From NCBI GenBank assembly GCA_963638365.1, contig CAVHRK010000088.1, positions 1-64,000 of the forward strand: DNA of 64,000 nucleotides, given 5' to 3'. The number at the start of each line of letters is the position of its first letter. The stretch's first letter is position 1. This DNA is from Suilimivivens sp963638365 (GTDB taxonomy: Bacteria; Bacillota; Clostridia; Lachnospirales; Lachnospiraceae). The notes beneath the pieces were generated by a model. The model was not told the DNA's origin, ran no database searches, and saw only the letters and a list, made by a program, of their open reading frames with translations. The translations under genes and the position numbers were made by a program. Below are positions 42,287 through 51,418 of the stretch, in pieces.

Positions 42287-43745
42287 ATTCTTCTCCTTCA
42301 TCTTCTGGTTCATTCCAGTCTTCGATAAAATCATCGTCCTCATCATAGGAGGGACGTACCGGTCTTTCGGTTGCAGGGCGTCTGCGTCCGGATCCGTTTG
42401 GAGCCCCCGGGCGTCTCCGCCGTTTCAGGCGCATCTGCTCTTCGATTTCTTTCTGCCGCAGAACATAAAGTCCTTCTACAATCGCAAACATCATTAACGT
42501 AGTAAGTACCGAGCTTCCACCGTAACTGATTAACGGCAGGGTCACTCCGGTAAGCGGAATGAACTTCGTACCGCCGCCAATCGTAAGAAAGACCTGAAAA
42601 ATATAGGTTACACCCAGACCAAATGCGATCAGTTGATAGAACTTATCATTCAGCCGGATGGAGATATTCATAAACATAATAAAGCAGCTCACGCAGATCA
42701 GAATCAGACAGACGGCAAACAGAATTCCAAGCTCCTCTGCAATCGCGGAAAAAATAAAATCTGCTTCTACCGTCGGAATGGATTCCGGTGTTCCCTTGTA
42801 CAACCCAAGCCCAAAGAAGCCACCGCTTGATATGGCAAATAAGGACTGGGTAATCTGATAGCCTGCGGAATCAATGACACTCCACGGATCCTTCCAGGCC
42901 TGCACACGTACCTGCACATGCCGGAATACCTTGTAGGCAAGATAAGCGGCTACCGCGCCGCCTCCGGCTCCTGCCAATACATAGAGCAGATTCTTCGTTG
43001 CCACATAGACCATCAGAACATACACCACAAAGAAAATCAAGGCGCTTCCAAGGTCCTTGGAAATCACCAGCACAATAACATGTGCTGCCGCAACCACGGC
43101 AGTCGTAAAGACCTCTAAAAATCCCGAAGCTTCATATAAAGCACTTGCCACAAAAAATACAAATAAGATCTTAACAAACTCGGATGGCTGAAAAGTAACG
43201 CCTCCGATCGAATAGGAAAGCTTACTTCCATAGGTGGTCTGCCCAAGAATCAGAACCACCGAAAGCGCAAGGATACCTACCGCTGCATAAATCCATTTCA
43301 GATTCTTCAAAAAGCGGATCTTTTCAATCAGGAACGGAATCAGAAGGGCAACGGCCAGAGATCCCGCCACAATAATAAACTGTTTAACCGCCTTTTTCAT
43401 ATCAAGACGCGTCAGAATCACGAAGCCGATACTGAGCAGCATACACATGTTGTTCACGATCAGCCGGTTGGCTTTCGGGTAAATCATGCGGTACAGTACA
43501 ATCGCCGTAAACAGCAGAATCTGCTGGAACGCATAAAAGAACAGGTAAGTAAAATCTCCTGTTTCAAAGCAGATAACCAGAAAGCTGCAAAAATGAAAGG
43601 CAAACATCAGCACATTCTGACGGATGTAAATGCCGTTGCGTGCCTCTTCGTTATCGTAACGGAATACGGCAAAGCATTCATACGTATATAATGTAATCAG
43701 CAGTGTGATTACATATTTGGAAAATTCGCTGACATATAATTCCAT
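42270..43745 (-). CDS. FtsW/RodA/SpoVE family SEDS protein
   Basis: A 491-residue polytopic protein with about ten to twelve membrane segments. SEDS features include GGVTFQPSEFVKILFVFF, SKDLGSALIFFVVYVLMVY and the C-terminal TGVTLPLISYGGSSVLTT. It polymerises glycan strands with the PBP next door. An N-terminal extra membrane block before the canonical core and a strongly acidic C-terminal tail (Asp/Glu-rich, residues about 465-491) are noteworthy. ATG overlaps the U32 stop (TAATG). Confidence 0.93.
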   Translation of the reverse strand: MELYVSEFSKYVITLLITLYTYECFAVFRYDNEEARNGIYIRQNVLMFAFHFCSFLVICFETGDFTYLFFYAFQQILLFTAIVLYRMIYPKANRLIVNNMCMLLSIGFVILTRLDMKKAVKQFIIVAGSLAVALLIPFLIEKIRFLKNLKWIYAAVGILALSVVLILGQTTYGSKLSYSIGGVTFQPSEFVKILFVFFVASALYEASGFLEVFTTAVVAAAHVIVLVISKDLGSALIFFVVYVLMVYVATKNLLYVLAGAGGGAVAAYLAYKVFRHVQVRVQAWKDPWSVIDSAGYQITQSLFAISSGGFFGLGLYKGTPESIPTVEADFIFSAIAEELGILFAVCLILICVSCFIMFMNISIRLNDKFYQLIAFGLGVTYIFQVFLTIGGGTKFIPLTGVTLPLISYGGSSVLTTLMMFAIVEGLYVLRQKEIEEQMRLKRRRRPGAPNGSGRRRPATERPVRPSYDEDDDFIEDWNEPEDEGEEFEGEE

Positions 43746-45928
43746 TACTCCACTCCTCTTTTTATATGTCCAGTTGTATATTCCTTATAAGGGGGCTTCA
43801 CATCCACTCCGGATAACAGATCAGCAAAATAGCGGACAACTGCCGCAGTCTCTTCTCCCTTTTCTGTTGTAAAGTCAAGGCGGTAAGCTGAAATGCCGCG
43901 CATGTCCTTCTTAACAAGAGCATGAAGCGATAACGGTACACTGTTATAGATGATATTATAACAGCTCCGGCAGTTATGCAGTACCGGAAACGAAGTCTTG
44001 TAACGGTCTGTAAGAACACTGATTCCTGCTTCATGCCGGCAGCTCTTCATCGTGTTTTCGATGCAGTTTGCCGTAACCATCATCGGAAGCCGTCCATAAA
44101 CAAGGGCACAGGCTTCCATAGCAGCCGGAGCCTTTGCAAGAAGCTCCTTCCATTCGGCCTGATTCTCTTCCACCGGAAGCGTATATGCGGTAATCCGGTT
44201 TTCCCAGAACTGTACCGTTTCGTGATTCCAGAAGTACAGATTGTGGTCTGGAATCAGCTTACATTCTGGTAAAGCTTTCTTCATATAGGCATAGGTTTCG
44301 AGATTACGGAACAAAAGGCCCTCAAAGCATCCACTTTGCAGTGCTTCTTCCATGTCCTTTAAGTCTTTCCGGTTATGTTCACGGATCACATAGGGGCCTG
44401 CAAGAAACAGTTTCCCTTTCCATTCTTCCCATGAAGCAGAAAGAAGATCTTTCTCTGCAAGCAGGGAATAATCCAGATAGATCCGACGGATCGGAAGTTC
44501 TTGGGAAAGGGTCTCAAACTGTTCCCTTGTCGATACGAAAACATCCAGCATTTTCGGAGCCTTGTCCTGTGATTTGCCACGGATATTCTGCCCGAATGAC
44601 CGTTCCGTCAAAGCAGAACAGGCAGGAGATTCTTCCCGATGACGTAAGCCTGGTAATCCATTTTCGCAGATCCTCTCCTCTTCCAGATTAAGAACCGCTT
44701 CCCTTCGCAGATCATTGAGCTCCCGGACCGGTACAAAAACGTCCTCGTCCATCAGAATTTGTAGATCCCCGAGAAAAAATGCCGTATTGCCCAGCTTGTT
44801 CATCTGTTTACGGACATCTTCTTCCCTTAAGGGCTGTTTCAACGCTTCCTGCGGTACGGAACCGATGGCACTCGCCTGTACGTTACCGTCTGTAAGCAAT
44901 AAAAAGCACGGTTCTCCTTTTTTTAGGGAAATAGTAGCATCAATTTCAATTTTCTTTTTCTGTTTCAGATACCGGTCTTCTATCGTTTCCAGTACCTCTT
45001 CACTGGTTTTCGAATACGCCGGAGAGGACAGGGTAATCATATTCCTGCCATTCTTCTGATGATAATAGCCCTCTCCTACCTCACTCCGGATATACAGGGA
45101 GGACAGGAATTCCAGATCGGCTTTTTCAACCTGATAGGACTTCCCGCTATAATATAAATCAATATATTTCCGATAAATCGAGGTAACTCCCGCAGCATAG
45201 GCAGGCTTCTTCATACGTCCTTCGATCTTAAAGGAATCAATGCCTGCCTCAATCAGTTCGGGAAGAAGTTCAATCGTGCACATATCCTTCATGCTTAAGG
45301 GATAACATTCCTTCTGATTCTTCATGGTATAAGGAAGCCGGCAGGGCTGCGCACACCGCCCACGGTTACCGCTCCGGCCGCCTAACATACTGCTGAACAG
45401 ACACTGTCCGGAATAACAGTAACACATTGCTCCATGAATAAAGGTTTCCACTTCAATTCCGGTTTCTTCCTTGATTCTCCGAATCTCTTTTAAGGAAAGC
45501 TCTCTTGCGGGAACCACTCTGCAGATTCCCTGTTCATTTAAGAAACGAGCCCCCTCCGGTCCGGTAATCGTCATCTGGGTGCTTGCATGAACCGGAAGGT
45601 TGGGAAAGTAACGCCGGATGACCTGAATGGCACCAAGATCCTGTACAATCACACCATCCAGTCCTGCTTCATACAAGGGCTGCAGGAAGGTCACAAGCTC
45701 TGAAAGCTCTGTTTCCTTCACGAGAATATTCACCGTCAGATAGATCCGTCTGCCATAGATATGTGCCATATGGATACCGCGGCACAGTTCCTCCTCTGTA
45801 AAGTTATCTGCATATGCTCTGGCGCCAAAGCGATTACCTGCCAGATATACGGCATCTGCTCCCGCGCAGATCGCGCCCTCCAGTGCTTCATAATTACCGG
45901 CAGGTGCCAGTAGTTCCACCTGTTTCAT
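43745..45928 (-). CDS. U32 family peptidase/RNA hydroxylase-like protein with DUF3656
   Basis: A 727-residue U32 protein. The core has the signature VETFIHGAMCYCYSGQC, GRSGNRGRCAQPCRLPY (Fe-S/metal-binding Cys) and SFKIEGRMKK; the C-terminal half is DUF3656-like. E. coli RlhA and Bacillus TrhP members of this family hydroxylate 23S rRNA or tRNA wobble uridine in a prephenate-dependent way rather than acting as peptidases. Which RNA is modified here is unknown. ATG at 45928 follows GGGGAGAG. Confidence 0.9.
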   Translation of the reverse strand: MKQVELLAPAGNYEALEGAICAGADAVYLAGNRFGARAYADNFTEEELCRGIHMAHIYGRRIYLTVNILVKETELSELVTFLQPLYEAGLDGVIVQDLGAIQVIRRYFPNLPVHASTQMTITGPEGARFLNEQGICRVVPARELSLKEIRRIKEETGIEVETFIHGAMCYCYSGQCLFSSMLGGRSGNRGRCAQPCRLPYTMKNQKECYPLSMKDMCTIELLPELIEAGIDSFKIEGRMKKPAYAAGVTSIYRKYIDLYYSGKSYQVEKADLEFLSSLYIRSEVGEGYYHQKNGRNMITLSSPAYSKTSEEVLETIEDRYLKQKKKIEIDATISLKKGEPCFLLLTDGNVQASAIGSVPQEALKQPLREEDVRKQMNKLGNTAFFLGDLQILMDEDVFVPVRELNDLRREAVLNLEEERICENGLPGLRHREESPACSALTERSFGQNIRGKSQDKAPKMLDVFVSTREQFETLSQELPIRRIYLDYSLLAEKDLLSASWEEWKGKLFLAGPYVIREHNRKDLKDMEEALQSGCFEGLLFRNLETYAYMKKALPECKLIPDHNLYFWNHETVQFWENRITAYTLPVEENQAEWKELLAKAPAAMEACALVYGRLPMMVTANCIENTMKSCRHEAGISVLTDRYKTSFPVLHNCRSCYNIIYNSVPLSLHALVKKDMRGISAYRLDFTTEKGEETAAVVRYFADLLSGVDVKPPYKEYTTGHIKRGVE

Positions 45929-45967
45929 CAATAAACTCTCCCCGGATTCCATTAAGGTTCCCATAAA

Positions 45968-45996
45968 GTAGAAAAGCTGTCTAAAAAGACAGCTTA
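45968..45996 (-). terminator. Terminator-like hairpin after zapA
   Basis: AAGCTGTCT-TTTT-AGACAGCTT then TTCT on the minus strand, 4 bases past the zapA stop and 40 before the U32 start. Probably partial termination within the run. Confidence 0.75.
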
Positions 45997-45999
45997 AAA

Positions 46000-46398
46000 T
46001 TAATTTTTTAATTCCGTTTCAAGCCGAATGATTTTTTTCGCATTTTCATTTGCTTCAGCCTGCAGATTCTTAACATTCTTCTCAGTGTTTTCAAGTTTGA
46101 TCTGTGAGGCAATCAATTCATGCTTCAGATTATATAATTCCTTCTCTTTCGTCTGGATCTCTTCCTCCAGAATACTGATCTGTTTCTTAGCCTTGAAATA
46201 ATCATCCGCAATATTCAACTGTAATAAAACGTTCTGCATATCCAGAGTCAGACGTTTAAAAGATTCGTTCTTATTATATTCTGCAATTTTATTATTAATA
46301 TAGGAGGCAACCTTCTGCAGATATTCCTCACTTTCGTATCCACTTAAGGTAAAAACCTTTCCTCCGATAATCACTTCGGTATCTGTCTTTGATGACAT
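46000..46398 (-). CDS. zapA: Cell division protein ZapA
   Basis: A 132-residue ZapA: N-terminal globular part (TEVIIGGKVFTLSGYESEEYLQKVASYIN) and a long C-terminal coiled coil (75-130). It stabilises FtsZ polymers. ATG 46398 follows GAGGGG. It lies just downstream of ruvB. Confidence 0.93.
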   Translation of the reverse strand: MSSKTDTEVIIGGKVFTLSGYESEEYLQKVASYINNKIAEYNKNESFKRLTLDMQNVLLQLNIADDYFKAKKQISILEEEIQTKEKELYNLKHELIASQIKLENTEKNVKNLQAEANENAKKIIRLETELKN

Positions 46399-46452
46399 GA
46401 ACACACCCCTCATCTTCCACTACTACACCAACCGAACCTGCCACTGGCAGCT

Positions 46453-46580
46453 TCTCTGGATGCATTGCAACTCAAAAATGATCCACTGGATCATTTTCTC
46501 ATATGCATGGCAACGTAAAAAGGATTCTCTGGATCCATTTCTTATGCATAGCAACTATATATAGAAACTCCATTCTTATG
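46453..46580. repeat. Three to four degenerate direct repeats between ruvB and zapA
   Basis: The core CTGGAT-n-ATGCATnGCAAC occurs at 46455-46471, 46486-46514 and 46529-46555, with a weaker fourth at 46568-46585. On the minus strand each unit gives a hairpin such as ATGATCC-AGT-GGATCAT (46475-46497) followed by TTTTTG. They look like stacked terminators made by unit duplication. Confidence 0.7.
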
Positions 46581-46605
46581 CTATACAAGATACATTATAA
46601 ACAGA

Positions 46606-47604
46606 TTATCGGGTGATTTCAAGTCCTAAATGGGAATATGCATAATCCGTGACAACGCGCCCCCGCGGTGTCCGGTTCAAAAATCCGTTCTTAAGAAGAT
46701 AGGGTTCGTAAACATCTTCAATCGTACCTGCATCCTCTCCGATGGCTGCCGCCAGCGTATCGAGTCCGACGGGGCCGCCGCCAAACTTCTGAATCATGGT
46801 AAGCAGAATATTCCGGTCAATATGGTCAAGTCCCATACGGTCCACATCCATAAGATCAAGGGCGGTCATTGCTACCTCTTCCGTAATAATACCGTCATGC
46901 TTCACCTGCGCATAGTCCCGGACACGCTTTAAAATACGGTTGGCAAGACGCGGCGTTCCGCGGCTCCTCCTGGCCATTTCCATCGCTCCCGCAGGCTCTA
47001 AGGGAGCATTCAGCACCTCTGCGGAACGCATGATAATCGTCTGCAATTCCTCTACCGTATAAAACTCCATACGGTGAATAATTCCGAAACGGTCCCGTAA
47101 CGGAGCAGTCAGAAGTCCCGCTCTCGTCGTAGCGCCTACCAGCGTAAAATGTGGAAGATCCAGACGGATCGACCGTGCTGTCGGTCCCTTTCCGATCATA
47201 ATATCAATCGCATAATCCTCCATGGCCGGATACAATACTTCCTCCACCTGACGGTTCAGACGGTGAATCTCGTCTACAAATAAAAGATCCCCCTCCTGCA
47301 GATTGTTTAAGATCGCAGCCATTTCTCCCGGCTTCTCGATAGCCGGACCGCTTGTCACCTTCATATGGACGCCCATTTCGTTCGCAATGATTCCGGCAAG
47401 TGTCGTCTTTCCAAGTCCCGGAGGTCCATAAAATAATACGTGATCCAATGCATCGTTACGCTGTTTGGCCGCCTGGATATATATTTGCAGGCTGTCCTTA
47501 ATTTTACTTTGTCCGATATAATCTGTCAGTTTCTGTGGACGCAAGGTACCTTCAATCTTCCGGTCCTCTTCCTGCAGATCTGTTTCTATCATTCTTCTGG
47601 CCAT
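46606..47604 (-). CDS. ruvB: Holliday junction branch migration helicase RuvB
   Basis: A 332-residue AAA+ helicase: GPPGLGKTTLA (Walker A), DEIHRLNRQVEEVLYPAMED (Walker B), sensor LVGATTRAG and Arg finger in APLRDRFG; C-terminal winged helix. Forms the hexameric motor with RuvA. It lies 12 bases downstream of ruvA. Confidence 0.97.
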   Translation of the reverse strand: MARRMIETDLQEEDRKIEGTLRPQKLTDYIGQSKIKDSLQIYIQAAKQRNDALDHVLFYGPPGLGKTTLAGIIANEMGVHMKVTSGPAIEKPGEMAAILNNLQEGDLLFVDEIHRLNRQVEEVLYPAMEDYAIDIMIGKGPTARSIRLDLPHFTLVGATTRAGLLTAPLRDRFGIIHRMEFYTVEELQTIIMRSAEVLNAPLEPAGAMEMARRSRGTPRLANRILKRVRDYAQVKHDGIITEEVAMTALDLMDVDRMGLDHIDRNILLTMIQKFGGGPVGLDTLAAAIGEDAGTIEDVYEPYLLKNGFLNRTPRGRVVTDYAYSHLGLEITR

Positions 47605-47616
47605 AAGTGAAACCCC

Positions 47617-48228
47617 TTAAAACATATTTTTCAATGCTGCCTTTAAGACAGCTTCCACATCCATCTCTTCCGTAACGTTAACCTTCTTCACCGCCTGCAA
47701 TGCCTCCTGCGCAGAATAACCAAGGGCCGTAAGTGCTTCCACCGCCTCTGTGCGGATCTTGTTATCCTCCGTAGAGGCATCCTGTGCCGCCTGTTCGGTC
47801 ATCTGACGGTGAATCATGGTATCTTCCATGGAAATCTTGTCCCGCAGATCAAGAATCACACGCTCTGCCGTCTTCTTGCCGATTCCGGGAGCCGTCGCAA
47901 TCATTTTGGCATCTCCTGCCAGAATGGCAAACCGTAAGTCATCCGCACTCATCACGGAAAGCACGGCAAGTCCGCCTTTCGGTCCGATTCCGCTTACCGT
48001 AATCAGCTTCTTAAATATTTCAAGATCATCTCTTGTGAGGAACCCATACAGACAGAAGGCATCCTCCCGGACATAGGTATAGGTGTACAGCTTCATCCGT
48101 TCTCCGATAGACGGAAGCGCCGCCGCTGTATCACCGGAAATTTTGATTTCGTATCCGATCCCGTTCACATCCAGAATGACTGCTTCTTCGGAATAATCTT
48201 CAACGATGCCGTTTACAAATGCGATCAT
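47617..48228 (-). CDS. ruvA: Holliday junction helicase subunit RuvA
   Basis: A 203-residue RuvA with OB fold (1-64), HhH motifs (ISVSGIGPKGGL, TAPGIGKKTAERVILDL) and C-terminal domain III that contacts RuvB. It overlaps the Gx transporter stop by 4 bases. AAAGGAG precedes the ATG. Confidence 0.97.
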   Translation of the reverse strand: MIAFVNGIVEDYSEEAVILDVNGIGYEIKISGDTAAALPSIGERMKLYTYTYVREDAFCLYGFLTRDDLEIFKKLITVSGIGPKGGLAVLSVMSADDLRFAILAGDAKMIATAPGIGKKTAERVILDLRDKISMEDTMIHRQMTEQAAQDASTEDNKIRTEAVEALTALGYSAQEALQAVKKVNVTEEMDVEAVLKAALKNMF

Positions 48229-48731
48229 AAGGAATCTCCTTTGGATAAATAATTTTGCAGGTAAGGAAGCACCAGCGCGGAAATACTTCCGTTCACCCCT
48301 CCCATCAGAAGCCCTGCAAGTAATAAAAACGGAATGTAATATACAATTCCATAGGTCTTCACCATCAAAAAAGCAACAAAGAGCTGTCCGATGTTATGTG
48401 CCACGCCTCCGGCGGCACTTACCACCGGAACATGAAAGCCGTTGCTGCGTTTCAGTAAATACATCATAAAACAACTCAATACAGAGCCGGATAAACTATA
48501 TAAAATCATCACCGGGTTTCCAAACAAAAGACCGGATAAAACCGCCTTGCTGACAGATAACAGCATAGCCTCCCGGAAAGACAACAGGTACAGGCACCAG
48601 ACAACCGCAAGGTTCGACATGCCGATCTTAATCCCGGGTATGGCAACTGAAAACGGAATCAGTGTCTCCACATAGGACAGAATCAACGCAAGCGCCAGTA
48701 ACAGGCTAAGATAAATGGATTTAAATTTCAT
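48225..48731 (-). CDS. Gx transporter family membrane protein
   Basis: A 168-residue membrane protein with five to six segments of the Hpre_diP_synt_I/Gx transporter family (IPGIKIGMSNLAVVW, LFGNPVMILYSLSGS, AAGGVAHNIGQLFVAF). Earlier annotation as heptaprenyl diphosphate synthase component I is doubtful; an S-component-like uptake role has been proposed. It commonly follows a NusG_II-domain gene, as here. Confidence 0.88.
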   Translation of the reverse strand: MKFKSIYLSLLLALALILSYVETLIPFSVAIPGIKIGMSNLAVVWCLYLLSFREAMLLSVSKAVLSGLLFGNPVMILYSLSGSVLSCFMMYLLKRSNGFHVPVVSAAGGVAHNIGQLFVAFLMVKTYGIVYYIPFLLLAGLLMGGVNGSISALVLPYLQNYLSKGDSL

Positions 48732-48734
48732 TGT

Positions 48735-49109
48735 TTAGTAGGTCACCGCATCTAAGGGCCCTTCCTCCTTCGCATGGATCTGTAAAACCAGCCTATGCGG
48801 CAGGCAGATAATACTCTCTCCGTTCTTCGAGATCGAACGCTGCTTCATACAAAGCTGATCCGGACAGTCCGCATCGGTCACGCGGACCGTTCCATCCTCA
48901 ATCAGAACCAGATTGTAGCTGTCTTCCATTCCCGTAACCGGAATGGTCCGGGGCTGTGACAGGTCATATTCCCCGGTCAGCTCTCCGTTCTGATAGATCC
49001 GGAGAACCGCTTCCTTCTGTGCAGCGTTCAGATATTGCATAAGCCAGAATCCACCCGCCAGCAGAACAATTATTAAGATCAGGATACAATCATTTCTTAC
49101 TCGTTTCAT
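48735..49109 (-). CDS. NusG domain II-containing membrane protein
   Basis: A 124-residue protein: TM at 8-24 and an extracytoplasmic NusG_II domain with C82, C87 (CPDQLC) and CLPHRLVL at 102-109. The domain is shared with redox or metal-linked membrane proteins; function unknown. The ATG at 49109 was chosen; a LexA box lies 21 bases upstream, making this the first gene of a putatively SOS-controlled nusGII-Gx-ruvAB operon. Confidence 0.88.
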   Translation of the reverse strand: MKRVRNDCILILIIVLLAGGFWLMQYLNAAQKEAVLRIYQNGELTGEYDLSQPRTIPVTGMEDSYNLVLIEDGTVRVTDADCPDQLCMKQRSISKNGESIICLPHRLVLQIHAKEEGPLDAVTY

Positions 49110-49129
49110 ATGTCCTATCTTACCATGAC

Positions 49130-49143
49130 CGAACATATGTTTC
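49130..49143. promoter_or_regulatory. LexA (SOS) box upstream of the nusGII-Gx-ruvAB operon
   Basis: Reads CGAACATATGTTTC, 12 of 14 to the Firmicutes palindrome with intact CGAAC/GTTT arms. It lies 21 bases before the nusGII ATG and 62 before the divergent histidine-phosphatase ATG, so it may control either or both. ruvAB are SOS genes in Bacillus, supporting function. Confidence 0.78.
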
Positions 49144-49205
49144 AAGTTGTTTTCAAAAGAATTTATGCTATCATAAAAAAGAATAATCAGAAAGGACGAT
49201 CATTT

Positions 49206-49988
49206 ATGAAATTAATATTTATCCGGCACGGCGAACCGGACTACTCGATTGATTCTTTAACGGAAAAAGGCTGGAAAGAGGCAGAACTTCTGGCAAAAAG
49301 AGCCGCCAAATGGCCAGTTACCCAGTTTTATGTCTCTCCCCTGGGACGTGCAAGGGATACCGCATCCTGCACACTGAAAGCCGTAAAGCGGGAAGCCATT
49401 ACCTTAGACTGGTTACGTGAATTTTCTTATCCGATTGATGATCCCACTACCGGACGTCACGGTGTTCCCTGGGACTTTACCCCCGGGACCTGGACAAAAG
49501 AACCACAGATGTTCACGATGAATGACTGGGTAAATACCAGCTTCCTTACCCAGAACCCCAGGATTGCGTCGGAATACCCGAATGTCTGTCAGAAATTTGA
49601 CGAACTGCTTGCTTCCTATGGCTATACGCGGGATGACAAATTTTACCGGGTAAAAGAAGAACGGTTTATCAGTTCTACCGTAAGTAAGGACGGAACGATC
49701 CGGAACAACCATCTGCCCGATGAGGAACATCCGGAACCGACGCTTGTGTTCTTCTGCCACCTGGGGGTGATCTGTATCATTTTATCCCACCTGCTGAACA
49801 TTCCATTCCCATTACTGGTTCATGGATTTTTCCTGCCCACCACCTCTATTACCGTATTATCTACGGAAGAACGCCGGAGTAACGAAGCTTATTTCCGTGT
49901 ACAGGTTATGGGAGATTCCAATCACCTGTTACAGAATGGAGAACCGATTTCCCCGGCAGGCTCCTTCTCCAATCCTTTTCAATATTAA
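49206..49988 (+). CDS. Histidine phosphatase family protein
   Basis: A 260-residue member of the phosphoglycerate-mutase-like family with the catalytic RHGE at residues 7-10. The central SPLGRARDTA and the C-terminal FFCHLGVICIIL carry the second His. The ATG follows AGAAAGGACG. It is divergent from the nusGII gene. Substrate unknown. Confidence 0.9.
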   Translation: MKLIFIRHGEPDYSIDSLTEKGWKEAELLAKRAAKWPVTQFYVSPLGRARDTASCTLKAVKREAITLDWLREFSYPIDDPTTGRHGVPWDFTPGTWTKEPQMFTMNDWVNTSFLTQNPRIASEYPNVCQKFDELLASYGYTRDDKFYRVKEERFISSTVSKDGTIRNNHLPDEEHPEPTLVFFCHLGVICIILSHLLNIPFPLLVHGFFLPTTSITVLSTEERRSNEAYFRVQVMGDSNHLLQNGEPISPAGSFSNPFQY

Positions 49989-50063
49989 AAGATCATTCGT
50001 TAAAGCAAAGAAAAGGACAGGCTCATAAAAAATAAAGAGTTGTAACATGATTTTTAGTTAAGC

Positions 50064-50106
50064 AAAAAGTCAGACACGAATCCATATTTCATGTCTGACT
50101 TTTTTT
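50064..50106. terminator. Bidirectional terminator between convergent genes
   Basis: AAGTCAGACA pairs with TGTCTGACTT, with A and T runs at each side, serving the histidine phosphatase (plus) and the SurA-like gene (minus). Confidence 0.85.
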
Positions 50107-50129
50107 CTAAAAATTTTTTATTTCTGATA

Positions 50130-51392
50130 TTACTCTGCAGCATCCGTAGCTGCTTCATCGGCTGTTGTATCTTCTGCTGCGTCATCTGTTGCAGCTGCGT
50201 CATCCGTTGTAGCAGCGTCTTCTGCTGTATCACTTGTTGTGGTATCCTCCGTGGTCGTTTCCGGAATGGTCAGATATTTAAGGTCACCCTTTACATCAAC
50301 AACCTCGTAGCTGTCTGCCACTTCCTGAAGCTGTGCACTTACTGTCTGGGCTGTCAGTGAAGAAGAAATGGTTTCATCATTTGCTTCATCATAGAATTTC
50401 TTCACGAACTGAACCACGTAGACATTGGAGGTGGAGTCATCGGTAAATACCTGAATGTCCCCCTCTGCTCTTGCATCATCAAAGAGCCATGCTGCGGCAC
50501 TAGACGGAACGGCACTATACTTGGCACCTTCTGTTAACTCAAAGCCATCCACGGTATCTCCGTTTTCGATGGAAGCAAGGGCTTCTTCTGCCTGCTTCTG
50601 ACGGTCTTCTAAATCCTTTGCCTTTTCATCATCGGTTGCGTCCTCGTCAAATTCCGGTGTTTCGAAAGCGATGCTCTTATAATCAACCTGATCGTAAGCA
50701 TTGCGGTTCTCTTCGTAATGCGCCTTTACTTCTTCTTCGGTCGGTGCGTTATCTGCTACCAGCTGTTCATAATAAGCGGATGCAACATAACCGTTCTTAA
50801 TGAAATCTTCTACATTCGAAGTCGTTGCATAAGGTCCGAAGTAATTCTTATAATAAACACTTAAGCTTACTCCTGCATTATCGGCTGCTTCCTGAATGCT
50901 TGCCACATAAGCATCGTAATCCTCTGTTGCATCATAGGTAAAGCCATTCTTCTGTGCCTCATCGAGCAGCGCAAAAATCGGCTTAATCTGTTCATTGACC
51001 GTCATCTGGTCAAAGTAATCCTTCCAGGTCATCGTCTCATCATACTGCTGTTTGTCGAAGTCCACGGAGGTATCCAGTCCCAGATAGGAAATAAATGATC
51101 CGTAGGTGCCGATGTAATTGTTGACTGCGGAATAGTAATAATAATCATATTCCAGTTCGCTCAGCTTATGATCACCGATCTTTACATAAGTACCGTTTAA
51201 AGCCTGCTGTTTCTTAACTACATTAGTAATAATCGGAGCAACAATCGCCACCACAACGGCCACGCAAAGAATCACGCCAACAATCTTCATGATCTTTAAC
51301 TGACGTTCTTCCTTTTTCTTTTCCATGGCACGTTCTGCCATCTTGCGGTCGTATTTCGTCTTATACTCCTGTTGATTTGTTCCCTGTGTCAT
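50130..51392 (-). CDS. SurA-N-like membrane-anchored protein with acidic tail
   Basis: A 420-residue protein: basic N-terminus, single membrane anchor (about 33-55, ILCVAVVVAIVAPIITNVV), then a long extracytoplasmic helical domain with EYDYYYYSAVNNYI and SVYYKNYFG, resembling SurA/PrsA N-terminal chaperone regions but with no visible rotamase domain. The last 45 residues are Thr/Ala/Asp/Glu low complexity. It lies 26 bases after leuD. Function as an export foldase is a guess; start 51392 (ATG) preferred over a GTG at 51407. Confidence 0.75.
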   Translation of the reverse strand: MTQGTNQQEYKTKYDRKMAERAMEKKKEERQLKIMKIVGVILCVAVVVAIVAPIITNVVKKQQALNGTYVKIGDHKLSELEYDYYYYSAVNNYIGTYGSFISYLGLDTSVDFDKQQYDETMTWKDYFDQMTVNEQIKPIFALLDEAQKNGFTYDATEDYDAYVASIQEAADNAGVSLSVYYKNYFGPYATTSNVEDFIKNGYVASAYYEQLVADNAPTEEEVKAHYEENRNAYDQVDYKSIAFETPEFDEDATDDEKAKDLEDRQKQAEEALASIENGDTVDGFELTEGAKYSAVPSSAAAWLFDDARAEGDIQVFTDDSTSNVYVVQFVKKFYDEANDETISSSLTAQTVSAQLQEVADSYEVVDVKGDLKYLTIPETTTEDTTTSDTAEDAATTDDAAATDDAAEDTTADEAATDAAE

Positions 51393-51418
51393 TTTCTTGA
51401 TACACACCTTTCTTTTAA

